Part shown: positions 25,601 through 37,600 of the stretch, piece after piece
How positions within the stretch are numbered: the stretch's first letter is position 1
Layout of the letters: every line of letters starts with the position of its first letter
Assembly: GCF_910592395.1 (NCBI RefSeq)
Contig: NC_088315.1
Span: 20,192,219 to 20,256,218, forward strand
DNA from: Lineus longissimus
Lineage: Eukaryota > Nemertea > Pilidiophora > Heteronemertea > Lineidae
Reading direction: 5' to 3'
Length of the DNA stretch: 64,000 nucleotides
Notes under the pieces: model-generated
Database searches by the model: none
The model's input: only the letters and a program-made list of their open reading frames with translations
Told to the model about the DNA's origin: nothing
Made by a program: the position numbers and the translations under genes

Positions 25601-28600
25601 TGTGCCATACTTGGTGGTAGCCAGCAGTGTTAACCATGAGGTTATGAGGCTCCTCAACAAGTACTGAGTGACTTGGCCCAGTGTCAAAACTGGAGGAATA
25701 CCAAGAATCAACAGAGTCAAAGAATATGCAAGCACATCACTGCATCTGCCACAGCACTTGGTACCACATTCTGACAATAGGGGGCTTTTACAATATCGAT
25801 CAACTTGGTGATACACATAACAGCCTTAGAACAAAGACAAGGAAGAATACATTTCATGTCATATTTTCTGTACTTACATATCTGTCCTTCGCGCATCTCC
25901 GATGGTTCGATGTCGATTTCTGTCTTCCCGTCCATTTCACCCTTGTCCAGCCAACGATGGCACGCGAAGCGATAGTATTCACCGCGGGATGGTATATCAA
26001 CACGGACCTCGTCCAAGAACCATCCGGCAGATGCCAGGAAACTGTCATGGCCGACTCGAAGTTTCTCAATCTGAATAGTGAAGCATGCAGAGATTATCAT
26101 TAGGTGCCGAGGTGGCGAGGTAACACAAAACAATTTCACTACGATAGGAGTTATTTCCAGCCAGTGTGTTATGACTCCGCAGCAAACTACGACGCAATTC
26201 GTGGCAATGACTAATGCAATGTACTACATCGTGAACACTTCCAGGTTTACAGATATGGCAGAGAGATAATGGATACTGAACACTGTCTGTTTGGAGAATG
26301 GAGAACATTTTTGAAGACACATTCAATCACACTGTTCCTAATTCCAGAAGGGTTTTAGCGTTCAGCTTTGACCGAAATCTCAGTGAAGAGACAATGCCTA
26401 GACAACAGACAATTACAGTGCTACGCGAACATCTAATTCTAACAACGAATACATCACAACAGATACTGATGAAGTATATGGGATACCTAAGAATTCTTAC
26501 AACAACTATACTTCTTCAAGGACTTTAAATCTGTGCCATGATCAACAGCAAGTTGTGATAGATTTCAGGAAGTGAATAACGTGAATCTGTAGCATGCAAA
26601 CAAGCAAAGCGTAAGGGTAATTTCACATTGCAGGAAAGGTATTTGTGCTCCATAGCCTAAAACGTCAAAGACAGAGAATAAGATGAAATGACTGGACTAT
26701 AATCAAAATGACTGGACTAAAATCAAAATGACTGGACTATAATCAAAATGACTGGACTACAATCAAAATGACTGGACTATAATCAAAATGACTGGACTAT
26801 AATCACAATGACTGGACTATAATCACAATGACTGGACTATAATCACAATGACTGGACTATAATCACAATGACTGGACTATAATCAAAAATGACAGGATGA
26901 TAAAAGCATGCATTGAAGAAGCACCATGCAAGGATGACACCACCAAGTGACTGTAACAAGCCTACCGTTTCCTCGAGGCCTAAACCAATATGCAGCCTCC
27001 AGATCTGTTATTCAATGCAGAAAGCGCAAAGTGAGTTTTCAAGCCGGCATGCATTAAGACTACACTACATCTACACTGGTCAGTACATGTTAGGGCTGTA
27101 CACAACTACATGTATATACTCTAGTTTCAACGATATAAGACTGGTTGATTGGTTACTCCGAAATCAAAACAAAGGCCAAGCCAGCACATGACGTCGTGAA
27201 CATTTGACAACTTGACGTCCCCAGCCCATTGTCTATCCAAATTGAACATGTTGAATGGCATCGTATGACAATACACTTTAACATCTACATTTTGCTGACA
27301 TCAGATTAGTCTTATATCAGTGAAACTAGAGTTCGCCTCGAAACAAAAGTGATAGCACAGTCAGAAGCTGTGGCCGTAACTCACATCATTATGTGTGTAT
27401 AACGTACTTATGTATTATGAGAGGCAATCTTTCTTAGTTGGCTAATTGAAACAAGCTGTTGATACACGCTTTATTAGTACATTGTATTAAGATGATAGAT
27501 GAAGACAACCTGTCTAATGTAAGAAGAAAATGCCTGCCTGCCTCATGTTTGCTGGCAGGTATAAAACTACACTAGCACCTCCCTATAAAGAACCACCTCG
27601 GGACTGACAAATGCTGTCCTTAATAGGGGGGTGTCCTGATTAAAGAGGTCAAATTGAATGGAAACTATCATGATAGTGTCCTTGGTCCTTGATAGAGAGG
27701 GTGTCCTTGATAGATAGGTGTCCACTTAAGGAGGTTCCACTGTAGCAAATTTAAGTATCACATACCTTTCCAATATCTGCAGCCTCCAGCTTAAACAAGT
27801 CCGTCCTGCCTCTCTCGAACTTGTTGAAGTTATTGTCAGCGCTCTTCAAGAACAGCTTGCCTGTGTCACCAGAGGACCCGAACAGCTGTACATGGACGTT
27901 CGAGTCAGTCCCAGCATTTTTACACTCGCCTGTCTTGACGTGGACATGGTAGGAGGTGGCTGAAATTGAAAATGAGAATGTTCTTAACGAATCATTTTCC
28001 TGAATCGTTCCTGCAATGAACAGTTTGATGTGAAGTTTGGGAGAACTCACATCAAACTTAGTCACCCAGGTCAAATCGCCATGGCGTCTGGCCTGAAAAT
28101 AATCTACAGATACCAACAAGAATGGATGAAGACTAAAGTGTTTGTCAGATAGATCTGGCCTAAGGTACTTGGCTGACCTCTTGCCACTTAACTGTAATAG
28201 TGTGATCACAAATAGTAATGTTACACAGCCCTGGGCAGCCGGTGTCATAGTTGACCAATGTCATAGTTGACCAATGTCATAGTTGACCAGCATCAGGTGA
28301 CAATGTGGAAGTGCATTGGTTCGGATAACCTAGTGTTGTGCAACACCACTATCTTCTGGTAAATGTGATCTGGTCACATTCCTGAGGTCAACTTAGAACC
28401 TTTGGCCAGAACGATGAGAAAACACTATAATTGCTACTTACTTGTTAACCCTTGAGCACCTTGTGCAGTGATTTCTCTCACAATCGCTCCGTCATCCTCG
28501 TCGAAAGCCAACCAACGGTTTACATCAAATGTGACTTTGGTCTCCGGGTGGTTAGCTTCCTGTATGACGACCTTGTTGAGATACCAACCAGCACCGGGAT

Positions 28601-31600
28601 TCTTCCCGTCATGACCGATACGAATCTTCTTCAGTTGCTTCAGGTCACACGCCTCGATTTCAAATTTATCCATCTGAAAATATGGAATGGCTTGATTTGT
28701 AATCGCTAAGATTCGGTAGGTACACGAGGCCTACACCATCAGATTATGAACCTCCAAATGCATATACTGTATGTACACAACTGAAGACAACCCATTCAGT
28801 AAACCCAAAAATGTTTGCATGCTTTATATTTTAGCATTTTTTGTCAATACAGCTGCGGCAAAAACATGGCCACAAAAAATCATTTTGCTAAAGTCACTGC
28901 AGTGTTGTCAAAACATTATTCCATATTAGTTTGCCAACGTTGCAATTTCGCAAAAGCACAAAATATAGCGGCCACAAACAGTTCTGGTTTAACAGTATAT
29001 GTATCAAATGAATGAATTACACGGCCTGATACTTCGAAACAAAGCTTACTTGAGTACATTTACTTATGACTGTGCTATATTCATAGTTACTGGTACGGAC
29101 GGTTCTGTTCGGAGAAAGCAGATTATTTGGCTTAGGTATTTGCGCTGGGTTATCACCTTCTGCATTCCCTCACTACAGAGCAGCACCTGACGAGGTCATC
29201 ATATCACGTTTGATCATTCAGGATAGCCACCCAAAAGCAAATGAATTATTGGAATGGTCTGCGACTACTGTTGTTATTGTGGATTGTGGGACAACAAGGA
29301 CATAATGTCCGCTGATCATGTGACCTTTCGCAGCCTCGAGAATCAAAATCGTGAACTTATTACGTATTATTACGAGACAAGTTCATGTTTTTCATGCCAT
29401 GGGATGTCAGAGTTTAGGATTTCGATTCCCTGGAACAAGATGATATATTCATTTTCGTCAAAAGAAAAGGAGATAGTTTTTTGAAATCTTAACCCATGAT
29501 TTTTTATAAGAAGATGATCAGAAAATAGGACAGACCCAACCGATTGAAACAACACAAAATTTCAGATGAATAGAGGTTATGTGGACAGGTTGTCAAAGTC
29601 ATAGAGCACATAGACGACTAAATCGGGAGTGAGAGAAATGCAACATTGCTGATTGGTCAAAAAGAGTATGTTGGCTTGTCTGAAGTCTTTTTCGCACTCA
29701 AGTCATCACTCTAGAGTTAGTCGCACGTGTGCACCTATACTCCAAAGGATAAAGACAGTATGTAACGTCAAAACCTACCTCGTCTGGTGTCTAAGAGTGA
29801 AATGAAGAGGGAACATCATTAGAAATGAAATGTCTATAGTTATCCACCAAACTAATCCAAAAATATTTCGAAATGCGAGTAAACGCAAACTTTATAAATA
29901 GATTTTCGAGATTTTCTTTTGATGTCTGGCTCCCTTGCTGGGACCATCCTGTCTGACAGGATGTCAAACCTACGTAAAGTCCGTCACCTTCTCCTAACGT
30001 CCCACGCGTTGTAAGGTAACGTCTGCTTTTCCCTTGAATGTTATCATTATATACATTATGTACATCATTGCAGATGTGAGTGCAACTACTAGAGCTGAAT
30101 TTTGGCCCATTTCAAAGTAGTTTGTTTTATTTCTTTGAATTTCTCTTACAATGGGCTCCATATCTGCCAAGTCAAAGAACCTGGGTTCACACTTGATTCA
30201 AAAAATACAGTAAAACCTCTGTAATAGGGACACTCTCGGTACTGAGTAATGCTTTGATAGTGAGGGGTCCTGATAACAGAGGTCAAATTAAACAGAAGTG
30301 TCCAATTTGCTACCAAAATCAGTGTCCTGAGAACAGAGAATCCTGCTTAAAGAGGTGTCTGCTGAGGTTGGCTCCAGTATCTTCTCCTAGAATTTTATAA
30401 ACTAGTCTTACCTTCGCCCTTTCGAACTTGTTCCTGTGTGTCGACGACTTGACTAAGTCACGATCTCCGGTGTCGCCCTGCTCACCGTAGATATTCAGGA
30501 AAACATTGGCGTCGGTACCGGCGGCCATCTTGTTTCCAGTGTAGACCTCAACGTCGTACTTCGTCACTGGAATGGTGTCAAATATTATAGTTATCTAACT
30601 GGAATGGTGTCAAAAATTATAGTTATCCAACTGGAATGGTGTCAAATATTATACTTATCTAACTGGAATGGTGTCAAATATTATAGTTATCTAACTGGAA
30701 TGGTGTCAAATATTATAGTTATCCAACTGGAATGGTGTCAAATATTATAGTTATCTAACTGGAATGGTGTCAAATATTATAGTTGTCTAACTGGAATGGT
30801 GTCAAATATTATAGTTATCTAACTGGAATGGTGTCAAATATTATAGTTATCCAACTGGAATGGTGTCAAATATTATAGTTATCTAACTGGAATGGTGTCA
30901 AATATTATAGTTATCTAACTGGAATGGTGTCAAATATTATAGTTATCTAACTGGAATGGTGTCAAATATTATAGTTATCCAACTGGAATGGTGTCAAATA
31001 TTATAGTTGTCTAACTGGAATGGTGTCAAATATTATAGTTATCTAACTGGAATGGTGTCAAATATTATAGTTATCCAACTGGAATGGTGTCAAATATTAT
31101 AGTTATCCAACTGGAATGGTGTCAAATATTATAGTTATCTAACTGGAATGGTGTCAAATATTATAGTTGTCTAACTGGAATGGTGTCAAATATTATAGTT
31201 ATCTAACTGGAATGGTGTCAAATATTATAGTTATCCAACTGGAATGGTGTCAAATATTATAGTTATCTAACTGGAATGGTGTCAAATATTATAGTTATCT
31301 AACTGGAATGGTGTCTAATTTTATAGTTATCTAACTGGAATGGTGTCTAATTTTATAGTTATCTAACTGGAATGGTGTCAAATATTATAGTTATCTAACT
31401 GGAATGGTGTCAAATATTATAGTTGTCTAACTGGAATGCTGATACCCTCTTCAGGCAAATTTATCACAATTTATCATCTATTTATAATGCTGGGTGCACA
31501 CTATGAAGAAACGAGCACTCATTTTCTTATGACCAAGATTGTACATACATGGTACTGGTTTCTTGACGTCAGTGCCCTCAGCGGACATCTCCCGGACTAT

Positions 31601-34600
31601 AGACCAGTCATCTTCACCCCTCGCCAACCACCGCTTGCAGTTGAACGAGTACTTCTTCTTCGTCACCATGTTTTCCATCTCGATCTGGAAAAGATTCAAA
31701 CCCGCAGTGAATATTTCTAGCAGTTTGGAAATTTTCCAAAAAAACACGCAGCTCAGAGGAAATGCATCAGAAAAGCTTTGGAAAAAGCAGCATGTCACAA
31801 TTTTTTATACTGAATCACTGGTACCGTGTAGAATACTAGCATATTATGTCAATTTGGTGCGTTCTTGTGTCAATTTAATCTGCAATTATTGACATTGAGG
31901 TCAAAGAGCGTCTCGAAAGCTATTTGAAAGACAAGTACTCACCCTTTCTAAGTGCCAACCGGAAGCAGTGCCATGGTTGTCGTGGCCAACTCTCAACTTA
32001 AACGGCGTACCGATCTCACACATGCTAATCTTGAACTTGTCGCACTGGCCGGACTCGAACATGTCACCCATGGCTTTCAGCGGTACAACGTCTGACTTGA
32101 GCACTTCCTTCTTCTTGCCGAAGCCGTAGACGACAATGTTGACGTTTGCATCGGTGCCGGCGTTCTTCATGTTGCTGGTATACACTCTCACAAACCATGT
32201 GATCTCTGAAAATAACAAAGACGACAGATAGGAAACGTTGAGTTTTCAACGAAGATTTTGGTATCAGCAATAAGCTGTTATCAGGAAACCCACTAAAACT
32301 TCCAATACAGGTACACATCCTTTCAAGAAAGACTTTGTGTGGGCATGAGTATTATCGATGACCTTTCTCGCAAACATGATCGCATTTTATAAAAATCTCT
32401 TGTTTGCGGTGATAATCGCAGGCACCTGCGACAAGAATCAGTAATCGCGGCGACCTGCAACTAACATCACACCAAGTGAATACCAGTTTTCCGTGCCAAT
32501 TTTATTTTATTTAACCAATTTTATATTGCTCTTAGTGATAAGTGTTGCAGGTCACAGCGATAAAAATTGCTTGATGCGGGGCGTTTAACGTACTCTTCTC
32601 CTGCTCTTTGCGCATGGTCTTCTGTTCATACAGCGTGCGCTCAATCACACCATCACCTTCATCCAGCGCAAACCATTTGTTACACAAGAACGTCTGCTCG
32701 ATACCCGCGCTGGGACAACTTATCACAGCCTGGAAGAAAACAAAATAAACAATACAGTAGGCTTTAAAGGGAGTCTATAGACAGAATTCAGGTAGGGCAG
32801 ATAAAGTTAAAGGGGTCTCCTTCATCTGACTGTACATCAAAACTGCATGCTTAAACAAGGAATCTATCAAGGACAACCTCTCTAATGAGGACACTAGTTT
32901 TGGTCCCAAATTGGTTGTTTCCATTCAATTTGACCTCTCTAATCAGGACACCTCTCTATTAAGGACAGCACTTGTCAGTCCCGAGGGTGTCCTTACTAGA
33001 GAGGTTTTACTGTACTATGTCAAGTATACATTGAGAACTCTTGAAGGGGTTGTTCCTACCTTGTCTAAATACCACCCTGGTCCAGGACCGGAGTTGTCAT
33101 GGCCGACATCTATCCGTGTGAGTGGCATCAACATCTTTACCACCTCCACATCAAAGATATCCGTTTTCCCGCGCTGGAATTGGCCGTTGTCCAGCCAGAT
33201 TTTCCCGCTGTTCTCTTCGCCGTCTTTCCCGCCATACAGGATGATGAAGACGCGTGCAGATGTAGCGGCCAGACGGACATCACCCGTTGTCATCCGAATC
33301 TGATAGGGTATACCTGGGAAAGAGGATGAAAAATATCTTAAAACGTCTGTGCGGTGCATGTAGTGACATTGATTATTACCATACAGTGATGTTACTCAGC
33401 AGAAACAATACTGTGTTGACCAGCTTCAAACCAGCTGAGAGGCACCTCAAACCTGAGACGCTTTTGCCGCAGGTTCGGGGCAAAAGTTGAGTTCCAATGA
33501 CAGTCCTGAAAGACCCAACTCTGCCGGGATGATTTCAAATCTGTCATTTCGACCGTTCAATCCAACACATTCAACAACTCTATCGCACAATCTATATCTT
33601 GATCGAGAAAGCTAGAAGATTTAGAAGTGATAACACAGCCACTGGAACATTTCCTCTTTGACAGCTCACCTGGGACGGCATCATCAATACCAATGCCGTG
33701 CACGAGCTCTCGTGACAACTTCCCGTCATCTTCGTCTTTCGCAAACCAGCGTTGGCACGGGAACTCATAAACTCGGTTCAGCTCCAAGTCATCGACGATC
33801 ACCTGAAAGCGACATAGCGATATGTCAGGTGATGACACACAACAATTTGGATGGCAAGAAAAAGACAAGATCAAAAACTGTGTGAGTAGCAGATCTGATC
33901 ACCAGATCATATCAGATGACAGATGATATCTACGGGCTGAAAGCTCGAGCCCGCTAGAAATGTTTGTATGATGAGTGTATGTCTGTTTAATTGTACCTTA
34001 TCAAGGAACCATCCAGGACTTGGCCCAGAGTTATCGTGGCCGATTCTTATGCGCTGAATCTTTCCCACAGCAGGGCAACTGATCATGAATTCATCTTTCC
34101 TGGAATAGAAACGAGATTAGCGTTTTAACTACTGTCTACATGTGACAAAACAACACCCAACCAGACCAGACCAGACCAGACCAGACCAGACCAGACCAGA
34201 CCAGACCAGACCAGACCAGACCAGACCAGTCCAGGCCAGGCCAGGCCAGGCCAGGCCAGGCCAGGCCAGGCCAGGCCAGGCCAGACCAGACCAGACCAGA
34301 CCAGACCAGACCAGACCAGACCAGACCAGACCAGACCAGACCAAGGTGTTCAGGGAAGGCAGGTGTGCAGACCAGACCAGAATAGATTACATTTGTGCGT
34401 GTTTACACGGTTGACCAATCTAGACCAATCTAGACCGATCCGGATCAATCTAGAATGAATTAGTCGCATGTAAGCGGCCTGCGTATGTGGCAAGACAAAA
34501 GGTAACGTGATTTTCACGAGATCAGGCATGAAAAGAGTATGTCACAAAAACAAAAATGGTGATTGATCAGACATTGGGATTGCATGTTTCCAATTGGGCC

Positions 34601-37600
34601 AATTTCGGTATCGGATCTGTTACTCACTTTCCTCTTTCGAAATTATTTCCCGTCTTGTCCAGGCGTTTCGGCGTCGACTCGCCTTGATCTCCGAAGAGAC
34701 AGACATGGACGTTGGCGTCCGTACCGGCCCCTCTGACGTTCCCCGTGAAGACGGTCACACGATACTGACTCGCTGCAAGTTAACAACAAAGATCAACACG
34801 ACGTAATGTGAGTCAAACTTGTTACAGAATCATATGAGAAGTTAACGTTTATTTTTAACTTCGCTGCGGTACTTCATGGAACTATTTTGTACTTAGCTTT
34901 AACCACTCCTGGACTTGTTCACCAGACCGTCTCTCAACTCCCGGGTCAAATCTGATAACACGTCACATAAGGACTTTACTACTTAACAGTTTTGACCCTT
35001 TAACACCTGAAGATTTTTGACAAAATGCCTCCATTCTTCTATTCATTTGATAAATTCTGCCCGCTGAGCATATTTCAAGAATGAACGCAAAATACCTTGC
35101 GTGAACTATTTCAAGAGCACGTATGAAAGATTCGCGAGAATACTTTTTTTGTATACAGACATATAGGTAGCCTTGGCACACACAGGATATACCAGGGGCC
35201 AGGATCCCAATTTGTCTCAAGAATAATTTCATTGTAAAAGTATGTGGTGATAGCCAAGCTTCAGGAGTGAGGTTTTCACTGCAGAGTAAACAGTGTTGTT
35301 GACTCATTTATACAGGTGTATAGAACCGAGGTGAGATGTAGCAGTATGGATCCGCGTTGGCCAGTAGTTCGCAGCGGTACCAAAAGGGTTAAACAAACTG
35401 AGAAGGTTAGAAGCTGAAATGCACACAAGCGAACCAACTCACCTCCTACATGTACAAGAGATCCAGTATAGTGCAGCACGGGTAAGGTGCATCATGAAGC
35501 AATCAGAAGGAAACAAAGCAAATTTAGTCAAGATAAGCTACAAGCATAATGGTATCACAAAGGTTCCAATTATCAAACTCCCAACTACATTTCAAATAGG
35601 AAAGTGACTTTATTTGCAGTTTAGCCGCAATTCGCACGAATTAATGCAAGTATCAATTCGTTTCTTGTACCCCCCCTCCTCAAGGGTAGTTAAGCTATCA
35701 CCACTAATCTTTGCCGATGCTTGAGTAGTATTTATTTTTCCTTTAGTGAAAATTTGGCGAAGCTGGAAAGAATAAGGATGCTAATGTGTCGATGTCTTGT
35801 CGAACATACAGCCTTACCCAGTAAAATTAGTTCGGTTACTTTATATGACGGTGATAACTGATATATTGTTGATGGTGATGTCTTGACGAAAGAAAAAGTA
35901 GCATTGGTGAAAAAAAGGGTGATGCTTGAACCTTAAGATGTCGTTATAGGGTGATAAGGTGTCGTACCCTTGAGGAGGGGGGGTACAAGACACGAATTGA
36001 TACTTGCATAAGATCACATTGAAATACGTCTTTTGATCGGAAAAACTGAAAAGAATTGAACCATCTGTCCAAAGGATCGAGAAATTTTAAAATTTTGGCA
36101 ATTTGCAAAAATAGCCACAATGTCAACATGTACTTGGCAAGCTTTTCACATTTCTATAAATGGCGGGGAACATATTGCAATCACAACTACAGTTGTCAGC
36201 TCAGTAAATATGCAGTTGAACCACGTAATTACCTTCAAGTAGCCTAAGTGCGAATGGACAATGCTTATCTAATTACATGTACACTACACTGTGCCAAAAC
36301 AAAGTTCTAAAATTGCAAGACTAGATACCTAATTATATTTACATTGTAAGGTAGGATGATACAGTTATAGCCCGGGTACTATTATAGCCTCAGTGTACAT
36401 TGATATGTATACTGCCAGCAGTTTTCTGCACTGTAGGGGATATATTTGTATCACCTTACCTTAACACACGCTTAGCACATCAAGTACAATTATGGCCTTG
36501 GTACTAAAAGTGACACATCAGATGTTTCTCTTAACTGTAGAGGCTATAACTGTACCGAGCTATATTTGTACCAATTTACCTTATCTGCATTACTACTGAA
36601 GCAAAATACATAACTGCCACCTATCAATCACTACGAATTTCAACAGTGTTTTTCTGCTAAATTAAAGAAAGATGTTACATGTACTGTACCTTTCCGCTGG
36701 GCCAGAGGGTCCTGGCTACCGAGGAGATCCCTACAGATGGACCCATCCCCCTCTGTCCTCGACAACCATTGTCCACAAGGAAAGAAGTATTTCCACTTGG
36801 GGTGTTTGAGGTCGGTGATGACGACGCGCTCGACATACCAGCCAGGGTATTTCCCAGTGTTGTCATGCTGTATCCTGGAAGGAGGATGGTCACCTGAATA
36901 TTTAGTCTGTAGTCTTAAGAAAACTCATGTACATTCCTACTGCAAAGACTTAAAAACGAGAGTACATAGTTTATTTCAAACATCATTTCTAAGAAACTTT
37001 AAGACCCTTACCTCACTTTTGTCATTGGTCCCACACAATTGGCCTTCATTACAAAGATGTCACTCTGATTTCTCTCAAACATTCTTTTCGACGTATCCTT
37101 CAGATGCATCTTGGGAGTTACGCCAGATTTCCCATGAATTGTGAGGAAAACGTTGGCGTTCGTACCAGACCCGATCACATCACCTGTGACCACAATGATC
37201 TCATATTCTGAAAGGAACGGACAGTGCACATTTGCGACCCGTTTTGGCAAAATAAGGCACTGGACAGATATCGAATCATTGGCGGACATTTTTACCGATT
37301 GTGAACAGAATTATCTTTGAATGATGACACTTATATTAGTTGCTTGAGAACTGATTGCGATACGGTGCATGGACTGTTTGTTGTCAAAGGGTTGGGAGGC
37401 AAGGTATTTTGAGACACAACCATCTGGTTGGGAGATTTCACTGAAACCATTCCAACTGCTTACATGTAGGCTGACAAAAAAAAATGATAAAGTTACCTTT
37501 CAAACACAGTTTCGCTGCTATTGAAATTCGTGTAAACCTTCAGACAAAGACCATCCTGATATCCTTACTTTCGGACAACTTGAAGTACCCTACATATCGT

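Noticed and set aside
34129-34414. Long open frames on both strands with TRPDQ or GLVWS repeats
   Set aside because: They arise only because the CCAGA/CCAGG pentamer has no stop codon; the region is an intron of LOXHD1.
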